From Antennarius striatus (taxonomy: Eukaryota > Chordata > Actinopteri > Lophiiformes > Antennariidae), in the NCBI RefSeq assembly GCF_040054535.1, contig NC_090784.1, positions 15,389,501-15,453,500 of the forward strand: a DNA stretch of 64,000 nucleotides. Reading direction: 5' to 3'. The position numbers and the translations under genes are program-made. The notes below the pieces were generated by a model. That model did not search any database and was not told the DNA's origin. It worked only from the letters and a program-made list of their open reading frames with translations. Shown piece by piece: positions 53,036 to 63,029 of this stretch. How positions within the stretch are numbered: position 1 is the first letter of the stretch; each line of letters begins with the position of its first letter.

Positions 53036-54009
53036 AATTAATCTCCAGTTTATTTTTATATGTCTTCTTATACTGAGTCCACACAGGCTCTAGTGAAGTA
53101 ATCAAAGTCTCTTTGTCTCAGCATTTAAAAACAAACCACCGTCTGTCTGTCTCCCTCAGCACAAGATCTGCATCCATCTGTCTGGTTGTCCGTTTGTGAC
53201 TAATTGCCAGGCAGCCAAAAACAAAACTGCTTGAAAAGCAGCTTCAGCCCCAGTGAAAGAAGAATGGGTAAAGGCGAAGTGGAAAAGTGCGGTGTCCCAG
53301 TTAATGGTAAAATACAGACAAAAAAAGTTTGTTTTTAGTGCACAACTGCAGATCATGTTGTCATCACTTCTCTTTTAAGTGTGCATCCATTTTTCAGTTT
53401 GTTCCCAGAGACTGACGACATGATCTTAGCTCTCCATCAAGTGTTTATCTTGGGGTTTTTTTGCAAGGATGTAAGATGATATCCATGAGTATCATGTCTC
53501 AGCCTCTCACTGAAGGCCAGTTGGCAACAGCACCATGGAAAATCAACAGAAGTGATTGTCTCTCAATGCCCCCTCACATGCGTACTGCGAGTGTGCATGA
53601 TGAGTTTACATGTGTGTGAGGCAGTATAAACCTTCCTTGCCCACGATGCTTCTTAGATCATCTGTGTAGGTATCTGTGTGTTGGCATGCGCATTTGAGTG
53701 CATGTGTGATGCAGCTCCCTTTGGCAGCTCTATCCTGTTTGACACAGGCCCATAAAAATCCTATTAGTATCCAACGAGGGGATCGCAAAGGGGCTGTGTG
53801 CACTATCACACTAGCAAAACGCACACAGACAATGCACAGTTCCAATTGGTCATTTATACAGCTAGCACCTGCAAGCCAAATGAAGCCCAGAGTAGCTAAA
53901 GAAGAGAGAGGAGGCTTACTGATGTATGGCTAGGATCCAGTGAAACACACTTTCTTTAACACCTCGTTTTCAAGTGCATCACAATCTGAAAACTTTCAAT
54001 GCATTCCTT

Positions 54010-54432
54010 TCAGTCCCTCTCCCTCTTCCTCCAAATGATTTCATGTCCTGTCTGAATAGCCCTCGCTCTCTCCCTCCCCTCTTCTTCTTCTCTCCTCTTC
54101 CAGATTACTTCTGGCACTGTCTCGTTCCCTTTCTCTTCAGTCTTTCGTCCCTTCTCTCTGTCTACTTTCTTCTCCTGAAAGTCCTCACGCTTCCTCCACA
54201 CAATGTACTCCGCCAACTTCTGTCTCTCCAATGCCTCTGCCCTCTCCCGCGCCACCACTTCCTCTCTCCTCTTCCAGATGATCTCTCTCTCCCCCTCACC
54301 CCCTCCCTCGTATGCTCGCCCGTTCTCCAGGCTGCCTTGTTTAACAGTCCCTCTGTCCAATATATTAATGGTAAGCCCTGTTTCTCTGCCTTCCCAACCG
54401 TAAGACTGGGGATGACTAGAGGCTAGGCTCAC
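54010..54432 (-). CDS. Unassigned terminal exon with repeated E-x-I-x-W-(K/R)-(K/R)-R motif
   Basis: This is a 140-codon open frame ending in TGA at 54012-54010. It begins exactly at a convincing acceptor (a pyrimidine-rich tract, then CTAAATAG at 54433), and phase 0 is the only open phase. After an N-terminal part (SYGWEGRETGLTINILDRGT) come four in-frame units: REIIWKRREEVVARERAEAL, EYIVWRKREDFQEKK, EVIWKRREEEEGRERARA and EIIWRKRERD. The spacing is 26-33 residues. The DNA is purine-rich on this strand, but Trp, Ile and Val recur at fixed places, which composition alone would not give. It is probably the last exon of a charged helical protein. I recognise no family. Neighbours: it lies about 1 kb upstream of the shc1 p66 start, on the same strand, with no upstream exon that I could join with matching phase. 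Confidence 0.45.
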   Translation of the reverse strand: MSLASSHPQSYGWEGRETGLTINILDRGTVKQGSLENGRAYEGGGEGEREIIWKRREEVVARERAEALERQKLAEYIVWRKREDFQEKKVDREKGRKTEEKGNETVPEVIWKRREEEEGRERARAIQTGHEIIWRKRERD

Positions 54433-54439
54433 CTATTTA

Positions 54440-57140
54440 GACACCAGTAGAAAACAGAAAAAATAAAATAGTAATTAAGACTGGGCCAGCAGAGTTGTGC
54501 CCATTCCTGACTGAAGTTCCTGATATGGCTAAAACAAGTGAGGCTGCCGTAGTTTAAGTATGGTCCCTTAAACTGGTCACCTCAGTTCAGATGGTTTCTG
54601 GAGCACCATTAAAGAGTGGTAAGGTTGATTCTGAGATATTGTCTGAGTCTGGTAGAGCGGTACACACTGCAGCAGCACGATGGTGATGTAACATCAGAGA
54701 ATGTAGGTCATTGGCTGATGACGCCTACCGGTGGGCTTGTTGTGATGGCAATGGAACCTGAGTGGTCTGGCTTGAACTCCCACCCCAGGGTTCCCTGAAT
54801 GGTGCTGGAGGCTCATCAGAGTTTAAAGTAAACTCAGTCACCCAGCTGGGCAGGCTCAGTCAAAACCACCTATATGAGTATGTTGCACTTCTTACCCTGT
54901 TGCTGTACTACTGCTTAGTTCAAATCAGACCAGATTATAGGTACCTGAGACAGGAGCACTGACACAGCTCCGTAGGATAAGAACAAGCAAAGTATTGTAT
55001 TCCAGAACAGATTCCTTTCTTATCAAAGGCAGGTCTTATCAAGTAGTGTGTTAGCTCTCAATTCTACTCCCAACTGTTCAGACAATATGCGGCACCTTAT
55101 ATTCTGCATAGACTGACAGAGAAGGCAAACAACAGTCTGTTCATGTTAACAGTTGTAAACCCACATATAAAATAGTCTGCAGCTCAGTAGGAGTCAAGGC
55201 TACACCTAGAGTCCTGCAGCAGGTTTGCTGGCCTACACCTTATCGTGCAGAGGCACCAGTCATATCTACAATCCGCTGACCTTTAGTCCCTTAGTGAAGG
55301 GAAAGGTTTACTCACACTTTCCCATGACCACTCACACAACGTTATAAACATGGCACCGATATTGCAGGGGTGCCAAATGAAAAGGCTGTTTTTTTTCCAT
55401 ACGCCAACTACTCAGAACTTTACTGAGTGTGAACTTAAGTGGGCCAGCTTGTAGTGGGCGCCTTTTGCAGACGTACTGTTGCCTACAACAGTCTAGCACC
55501 ACAGAAGGATTGTCTAGCAACTCTAGCTAGTCGTCCATCTGGTTTTGGCCAAAAAAGCACTGTGGAGAAACAAGTCACACTCGTGTTCAACCAGACAGGC
55601 TGGAATAATCTTCAGAAAGCTGTAAATAAGTATGGCTGGAAAAGTCACAAAAGACATCCAGTACTTGAATGATCAAAGAGCATGCAATACAAAGAATACA
55701 GTCTGTAACGACCTCAATAAAACCAGAGAATTTCTCTCCAGTGAAATACTACTTTAAAAAGTTAGAAGAGCCAACATGAACAAAAAAAATGGGCTTAACA
55801 GTAAACATGTAACACTATAGACAATAATTCAGGTGCGTTCTGATAGATGGGGTGCTGACATGCCCCATGAGCAGAGTTAACCCCCACGTTGCCTGAGGAT
55901 GTTTCAGTACACAAAACACAGTGTAGGTCAGGTGACTGCAGAGGAGATGACCCTCTACATGAGGAGAAATCCTGGGTCACCAACAGGCAGAACAAGGAAC
56001 AAACTCAGCACACCTATTGATCAGTGATTCGTGACCTAAAGGCTAACAAGTGATATGTACAAGTGAAACCAGTATGATAATCTCATTTATCCAGTCCCGA
56101 TAATGGTACATCATTGGACGGATGAAGGTGGTATTTGCCGTAGGAAAAGGTGAGTTCAGGACAAAATGGGACTCAGCCGACACGTAGAAGAGAAGCAGAA
56201 AGGGAGGGGGGAGACAGGTGACCTGAAACAACCCTGATTCTCGAGCCCACCAAGCGTCCCTAGACAAAGACTGTCTAGTTAAGAAAAAAAAAAGCTTGCC
56301 TAAGGAAGAAAATCTAAAAAATGCGCTCTAATCAAGTCTGCTTATTTTTTTCTACTATATATGTACAATTACCTAAGTGAACAGCACCAGTTGTAAAAGA
56401 CAAAAAAAATTAACTTTACATCTTATTCTGTCTGCAGCTGCCAGCCGTTGCTATGGCAACAGACATTAAAAGTGATGCCTCTGGAGGTTATATACAGAGA
56501 AGTCCCGACAGACACGGAAATCTTAAGACAAAGAGACAACTGCTTGTTCAAATCACATGGCACCATTTAGTCGCTGCATTAAAGGCTCTACATCAGAGCT
56601 TTTTTTTCAGCCAACAGGAGGAAAAACTACAGACTCTTAGACAGATCAATAGGTTTCAGGAAATGATCAAAGTTTGACTGGCGTCACGCCAGCCATAAAA
56701 CCCAATCAATGTTGACATCCCATGTCGACTGCATGCAACGACTCCAACTGGGTAAATTGTACGTTGGATATTATTTCAAACAGACAACAACCACTTTCTG
56801 AATATAAATAAGACTACAGCTTTACTTATAAAAAAACACTGATGTTTAGAAAAACTTGCATAAAAACAACCTGAATATTCTGTGCAGCAGCTAACAAAGA
56901 TAAAGATTGTACAATATCCTGCAGTGTAGATCTTATGCTCACAGAAATAAAAAATCACCAAGTCTATATTTACAAAAAACAAAACAGAAAAAAAAGGAAG
57001 TTGTTAAAAAAATTTTATGAAGTGACTCTAGTTTGGTTTAGAGTTATTTTTTTATATAATGAATGGCAAAGCATAGATAGTTTTTGGCTTAAAAAGCATA
57101 CAGTTGATCATCCATGGTGACTGAACTAAAGCTGGGCTCA
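54440..57140. other. Region upstream of shc1 with only weak exon-like segments
   Basis: Several minus-strand segments have plausible acceptor and donor pairs (for example 54845-54729, reading WVTEFTLNSDEPPAPFRE). More than one frame is open in such pieces and none can be joined in phase to the 54.0-54.4 kb exon. Nothing certain is present. Confidence 0.4.
56447..56460. promoter_or_regulatory. RFX X-box-like palindrome
   Basis: GTTGCTATGGCAAC is one base away from the perfect X-box palindrome GTTGCCATGGCAAC bound by RFX factors. It lies between the two unassigned coding-like segments. Confidence 0.4.
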
Positions 57141-57271
57141 CAGGAGAACCACATGAATGTTTAAACTGCCACAGACTGTCCGGTCTTCTGTCCTCTTCTT
57201 CCTTTTTCTGGCTCTTTCATCCATCCACTCCCTGAAAATGTGCTTCTCCTCTGATCTGCTCTTCTGCTCAA

Positions 57272-57547
57272 TTAATTCACAAAGTCAACGCCGGCAGCTC
57301 CTCTCCATCTATCCTCCCTTCTCTTTGGTTGGCTCCTCTTGTCTTCTCTTGCCTCCTCTGTCTCTCCCTCTTTCAGCAGATTGTGAACAGGCAATGCTTC
57401 CAGGATGGACAATGACACTCCTTCATTCTGGTCCTCTTGTCGTCTATCTCTCATTCCCACTTTCCTTCCACCACTGTCTGTTCGGAGGACGATCACGCTG
57501 TCTGTCCTTCCCTCCACCCAGTCTGGGTGGGTGATGCTGCCTCCCAT
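57272..57547 (-). CDS. Unassigned 91-codon open frame, possible first exon of an uncharacterised gene
   Basis: ATG 57547 in a good context (GAGAAAATGG) opens MGGSITHPDWVEGRTDSVIV..., then a charged, Arg/Glu-rich stretch, ending in TAA at 57274-57272. Gly2 fits an N-myristoylation signal (MGGS). Just past the stop another frame of the same strand continues in the same style (SEEKHIFREWMDERARKR) to a GTGAGC donor at 57141. This suggests either a spliced or indel-interrupted gene, or a compositional artefact of purine-rich DNA. I recognise no homologue. It could belong with the 54.0-54.4 kb exon, but no phase-consistent join was found. Confidence 0.28.
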   Translation of the reverse strand: MGGSITHPDWVEGRTDSVIVLRTDSGGRKVGMRDRRQEDQNEGVSLSILEALPVHNLLKEGETEEAREDKRSQPKRREDRWRGAAGVDFVN

Positions 57548-57559
57548 TTTCTCCCTTAC

Positions 57560-57620
57560 TGTCTCTCTCTCTCTCTCTTTCTCTCACATACACACACACC
57601 CACACACACACTCGCAGACT
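57560..57620 (+). repeat. (CT)n/(CA)n low-complexity tract
   Basis: A CT run followed by CA-rich DNA, directly upstream (minus sense) of the 57547 ATG. Confidence 0.8.
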
Positions 57621-57719
57621 CGCGGCTGCTGCCTCTAAGCTCCCCTCCTCCCATTCTACCTCCTTCCTGTTTCCTCCCCCACCCCCCACCTCCACTCTGC
57701 AGCCTCAGTCATTTAGTAG

Positions 57720-58890
57720 TGTACATGTATATACATAGCTAGATGCTGCACAACTGCATATTATTGCACACACTCCAAAAGGAGCTGGGGATGTGGGAGC
57801 AAGAAAGACTTAAAAAAAGAAGACATAAGGTGGGGTGACTGTGTGTGTCTGCCTAGAGGAAAGGTTGTCCATGTCGGCTATTCATGGTTCCTTCCTTGTT
57901 CATGTTCGGTAACCTGAGAAACGGTGACAGTGGGCGAGAAAGGGAGACAGGGCAGATGGAGACAGAACAAGGAAGAGGGTTCACCCTCACTCTAAGGGCT
58001 TCGGGGGCTAAGTGTGACATGAGGTCACTCTAGATACCCTTGATGAAAGGAGAAAAACTTAAATGGAAATATACAACCTGGCATTCACATTTCAAATATT
58101 CCCTGTGCTCCTACATGACTAGAGGTCTCAAGAGAGAAACGACAAGCTATTATCAGGAAAGCACAATAACAACTGAGTGATTCTGTAGAGGCAAACAGAA
58201 AGTGAAGATCTCACAGACTGGACCTGACATTCAAGCATATCTGATGAGAATGCAATGCAGCAGAAAGCAGAGGAAACCACCCATAAAGTGACACGGGAAA
58301 CTCAGCAGAGTGGATAGCAAGGAGTCCTCAAATGACACCCCAATACACAGACTCTGCAGTACTCTGTTTGGCCACTGCACCACCAGTCTGTAGCCAAAAA
58401 GGGCACTTAAGGACATGAAAGATTAAAAAGTAGAGTAAACCAGAGTCATTCAATCACTGCACACGACATGGTGACACGACTACTAGCAATTAGTGTAAGA
58501 ATGAAGACAGCCACCCTCCTCCCAAAGCCAGCACCACTGCCTGTAACCATTCAAACACATGACACAGTGAGTTAGGGGTAACACAGACACTGTTATGTCA
58601 TTACAATTCAGACAGTCATTCCTATGTTATTTGGAATTAATATTAAAAAAGCTAAGCGCCGTTGACATTAACTTACTTGAATGGACACTTTAAATTTACA
58701 TACAAAAGGGCGTAGCCGTTCAGGACGTGGCAGCTTTAGTTTGTGGTTTCATTATGTCTACATCTAGTACCAGGTCTATCCTTGCACTCAGGTTTGGGAC
58801 AGACATGAAGACTAAATGATGTATGATGCTAAATATGTAGCAAAAATAACTTAATTAAATCATCTGTCAAGGTGCAACCATTCAATCAAT
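57720..58890. other. No gene recognised
   Basis: Ordinary-complexity DNA with short open frames only. A 61-codon hydrophobic minus-strand frame at 58416-58231 resembles nothing I know and has no splice sites. Confidence 0.5.
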
Positions 58891-58929
58891 TAATCTAAAA
58901 TGCTTCTTTTATGACTGCGATTTGCTCTC

Positions 58930-61510
58930 TCCAGCATGTCCTGGGTCGTCCCCGGGGCCTCCTCCTGGTAGGACGTGCGCGGAACACCTCACCAGGGAGG
59001 CGTCCAGGAGGCATCCTAATCAGATGCCCGAGACACCTCATCTGGCTCCTCTCGATGCGGAGGAGCAGCGGCTCGACTCTGAGTCCCTCCTGGATGTCCG
59101 AACTTCTCACCCTATCTCTAAGGGAGAGCCCGGACACCCTGCGGAGGAAACTCATTTTGGCTGCTTGTATCCGGGATCTCGTTCTTTCGGTCACGACCTA
59201 CAGCTCGTGACCATAGGTGAGGGCAGGAACGTAGATTGACCGGTAAATCGTTATGAACAGAATCGGTAACAAAGGGCAGCCTTGGCAGAGTCCGATTTAC
59301 TGCCGGCAATGCGGACCAAACTCTGACATCGGTCGTACAGGGACCGAACAGCCCTTATCAAGAAGCACCTCCCACAGAACCCCCCGAGGAACACGGTCGA
59401 ATGCCTTCTACAAGTCCACAAAACACATGTAGACTGGTTGGGCGAACTCCCATGCCCCCTGAAGGACTCTGTGGAGGGTGTAGAGCTGGTCCGCTGTTCC
59501 ATGGCCAGGACAAAAACCACACTGCTCCTCCTGAATCCGAGATTTGACTTCCTAACGGACCCTCCTCTCCAGAACCCCTGAATAGACCTTGCCAGGGAGG
59601 CTGAGGAGTGTGATCCCCCTATAATTGGAACACACCCTCCGGTCCACCCTTCTTAAAAAGGGGGACCACCACCCCAGTCTGCCAATCCAGAGGCACTGTC
59701 ACCGATGTCCATGCGATGTTGCAGAGGCGTGTCAACCAGGACAGCCCTACAACATCCAGAGCCTTTAGGAACTCCGGGCGGATCTCATCCACCCCCGGGG
59801 CCCTGCCACCGAGGAGCTTTTTAACCACCTCGGTGACCTCAACCCCAGAGATAGGAGGGCCCGTCTCAGAGAACCCAGAATCTATTTCCTCATGGGAAGG
59901 AGTGTTGCCGGAATTGAGGAGGTCTTCGAAGTATTCTCCCCATCGAGTCCCGAGTTGAGGTCAGCAGCGCCCCACCACTATACACGGTGTTGATGCTGCA
60001 CTGCTTCCCCCTCCTGAGACGTCTGATGGTGGACCAGAATTTCCTTGAAGCCGTCAGGAAGTCTTCCTTCAAGGCCTCACCGAACTGGTGGTTGCTGAGT
60101 TTTTGCCTCAGCAACCACCAAAGCCGCATTCCGCTTGGCCAGCCGGTACCCATCAGCTGCCTCAGAAGTCCCACAGGCCAAAACGGCCCAATAGGACTCC
60201 TTCTTCAGCTTCACGGCATCCCTTACCGCTGATGTCCACCAGCGGGTTCTGGGGTTGCCGCCACGACAGGCACCGACCACCTTACGGCCACAGCTGCGGT
60301 CGGCCGCCTCGACAATGGAGGCGCGGAACATGGTCCACTCAGACTCGATGTCCCTCGCCTCCCCCTGGACATGGGTGAAGTACTGCCGGAGGTGGGAGTT
60401 GAAACTCCTTCTGACAGGGGATTCCGCCAGGCTTTCCCAGCAGACCCTCACAATACGTTTGGGTCTGCCAGGTCGGACCGGCATCTTCCCCCACCATCGG
60501 AGCCAACACACCACCAGGTGGTGATCGGTTGACAGCTACGCCCCTCTCTTCACCCGAGTGTCCAAGACATGCGGACGCAAATCCGATGACACGACCACAA
60601 AGTCGATCATCGAACTGCGGCCTAGGGTGTCCTGGTGCCAAGTACACATATGGACACCCTTATGTCTGAACATGGTGTTTGTTATGGACAATCCGTGACA
60701 AGCACAGAAGTGCAATAACTGAACACCACTCGGGTTCTGATGGGGGGGCCATTCCTCCCAATCACTCCCTTCCAGGTCTCACTGTCATTGCCCATGTGAG
60801 CATTGAAGTCCCCCAACAGAACGATGGAGTCCCCAGTGTGAGGGCTCTCCAGCACCCCCTCCAAGGACTCCAAAAAGGGTGGGTACTCTGAACTGCTGTT
60901 TGGTGCATAAGCACAAACAACAGTCAGGACCCGTCCCCCCACCCAAAGGCGGAGGGAGGCACCCTCTCGTCCACCTGGGTGAACCCCAATGTACAGGCGC
61001 CAAGCCAGGGGGCTATAAGTATACCCACACCTGCTCGGCGTCTCTCACCATGGGCAACTCCAGAGTGGAAGAGAGTCCAAAACCTCTCAAGAGGACTGGT
61101 ACCAGAGCCCAAGCTGTGTGTGGGGGTGAGCCCGACTATATCTACTCGGAACTTCTCGACCTCACACACCAGCTCGGGCTCCTTCCCTGCCAGAGAGGTG
61201 ACATTCCACGTCCCAAGAGCCAGCTTCTGTAGCCGGGGATCGGATCGCCAAGGTCTCCGCCTTCGGCCACCGCCCAGCTTACAATGCACCCGACCCCTAT
61301 GGCCCCTCCCACAGGTGATGAGCCCATGGGAAGGGGGACCCACGTTGTCCTTTCGGGCTGCACCCGACTGGGCCCCATGGGTGCAGGCCCGGCCACCAGG
61401 CGCTCGCCTTCGAGCCCCACCTCCAGGCCTGGCTCCAGAGGGGGGCCCCGGTGGCCCGCGTCCGGGCAAGGGAAAACGTGGTCCATTGTTTTTATTCATC
61501 ATGAGGGGTC
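58930..61510 (-). mobile_element. Decayed LINE (non-LTR retrotransposon) with endonuclease and partial reverse transcriptase
   Basis: Read on the minus strand, the order is that of a LINE ORF2. The AP-endonuclease start is LALGTWNVTSLAGKEPEL (about 61245). Next come [14 protein letters not shown] (about 60820), STDHHLVV-type and WLRWWGKMPVRPGRP wording (about 60500), and RCGRKVVGACRGGNPRTRWW (about 60280). The RT palm wording LLGGRAPGVDEIRPEFLKAL is at about 59800, CRRHSTVFLGGF and AVRSLYDRCQSL at about 59340, and the C-terminal MRCLGHLIRMPPGRLPGEVF at about 59050. It is a common fish family, probably RTE/Rex3-like or L2-like. The frame is broken many times. The block holding the FADD catalytic box is deleted near 59225 (QGCPLLPILF runs straight into YRSIYVPALTYG). 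The 3' end stops before the normal C-terminus. Confidence 0.88.
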
Positions 61511-61779
61511 TGTGAGGGGTCATATACTAAATATAACTAAAGTTATTTGTATGATTTATTATTAAAACACAACTAACAAGAGCCATACTCACAGTATTAA
61601 CATTTTTGACAGAATCATGCTGCCCTTAATTTGATTAAGTTAACTACGACTGATTTAACTGTCCAAAGAATAAGTGAGCAAAGTAATGACCTCCAAGAAA
61701 TTTTACTTATTTTTACCAAACCTTCATGTCTCTCGTCAATCTGTGCAATTTACTCCGGGATTTATAAAGTGTATATCCA

Positions 61780-61812
61780 TCTGTCCATCCATTCATCTAT
61801 CCATCTATCTAA
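61780..61812 (+). repeat. Degenerate (ATCC/ATCT)n tract
   Basis: CCATCTGTCCATCC followed by ATCTATCC-type units over about 35 bases. Confidence 0.7.
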
Positions 61813-61961
61813 TCGCTAAACATCAGGACAACAACAGGACTGTCATTTTAGACAATACCATTTTGATTGAATAAAGTAGCTTTCTGTTGTTGTGAGAAAA
61901 CCCTTTTGCCACTGTGTCAGTGTGTTTTTGAATAGCTGGTTGAATCATCTGAATGTCTTAC

Positions 61962-62006
61962 CATATATTCCATTGGTCAACACAGGCTGCTTGAGGGTCT
62001 GTAACC
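61962..62006 (-). other. 45-nt exon-like segment with good splice borders
   Basis: Minus strand: GTTTTTAG before 62006 and a strong donor ATATG|GTAAGA after 61962. Two of three frames are open (one reads LQTLKQPVLTNGIYG). It might be a 5' UTR exon of shc1 or of the unassigned gene, or chance. Confidence 0.2.
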
Positions 62007-62804
62007 CTAAAAACACCAAAGCGCACATCAGCACACAGTACAGACTCACACATACACACAGAGACACAATCTCACGGAGCCAATCACAGCGTACTTCACT
62101 GCTGCTCTTGCAGCTACTTGACTTCCAGCATGCCTTGCTCACTGGATCCGCTGTGGAGGGGGTCATGGGACCTCCTTGACATAAACAACCCAATTGATTA
62201 AGCACACAAGAACACAAAATGTACATAAGATGCAGAAACAGCGAGACAGAGAAAGCAGCAGAAAGTGAGAGAAGAAAGAACTAGAGTGACATTACAGAGG
62301 CAATCATCCGGTTTGCATGTTGGAACACACTCTGTGGAATGAAAGGAATTAACAGAACAGGACAGCATGTGCAGGTTTGTGTCTTGGCTTGTCCAACACA
62401 AATTCGTGAGCTTGTGTTTGTTTTTATCCATGAAGTAGATGGAATAAATGTCTGTGGAAGCTGCAGCGAGTCAGTATTTATTAGATGAAACAGTCAGACT
62501 GAGAAGATCTGAGTCTAATGCACATGCTGCAGGGCCACTCAGCTGTATGCTCATACACTATGTGTGTTTGTGTGTGCTTGTGTAATCTGATTTGACCTGC
62601 CTCACTCCTCATCCACTTACACCCAAAAACAAAGTACAGATGAGTCAACATGTCGAGTCACTGACCTTTTCTTACTGGAATATCAACGGCCTGAACTGCT
62701 GCCTAACATCAGATGATATTTTAGAGATGAGGAAGGCAATGTTGAAGATCATGAGCACACTAGAATGATGCGAGAGAGTAAAACACAAATGCAGACCATA
62801 GATA

Positions 62805-63022
62805 TCTGATAGTGAATATATTGGTAGAAGGATGCTGAGTTTTGAACTGCCAGGCAGGAGGCCTAGAAGAAGACCAAAGAGGAGGTTTATGGATGTAGTG
62901 AAAGAGGACATGAAGGTAGTTGGTGTGAGAGAAGAGGATGCAGAAGACAAGGTTAGATGGAGGCAACTGATTCGTTGTGGTGACCCCTGAAGGGAAAAGC
63001 TGAAAGGAAAAGAAGAAGAAGA
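62805..63022 (+). mobile_element. 5'-truncated LINE 3' end
   Basis: The plus frame reads RRMLSFELPGRRPRRRPKRR, then FMDVVKEDMKVVGVREEDAE and VRWRQLIRCGDP*. This is the very common C-terminal end of a fish LINE ORF2, here followed by a GAAAAGCTGAAAGG...(GAA)n tail. A GATATCT occurs on both sides (about 62798 and 63023) and looks like a target-site duplication. Only the last 55 or so codons are present. Confidence 0.75.
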
Positions 63023-63029
63023 TATCTCT

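Noticed and set aside
53974-54426. 150-codon plus-strand frame opposite the unassigned repeat exon
   Set aside because: The minus-strand frame has the splice acceptor and the protein-level repeats; the plus frame is Leu/Ser/Pro-rich with no such structure, so it is taken as the shadow.
54630-54700. Possible tRNA-derived SINE head (GGTAGAGCGGTA-like wording)
   Set aside because: No second promoter box at the right distance and no tail; a single short resemblance.
54729-54845. Exon-like minus-strand segment reading WVTEFTLNSDEPPAPFRE
   Set aside because: Its outgoing phase does not fit the exon at 54432. Neighbouring segments show several open frames at once, so the appearance of coding is within chance.
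60924-61565. Long GC-rich frames on both strands at the 5' end of the LINE
   Set aside because: These are the GC-rich leader and endonuclease region of the LINE and its shadows, not host genes.
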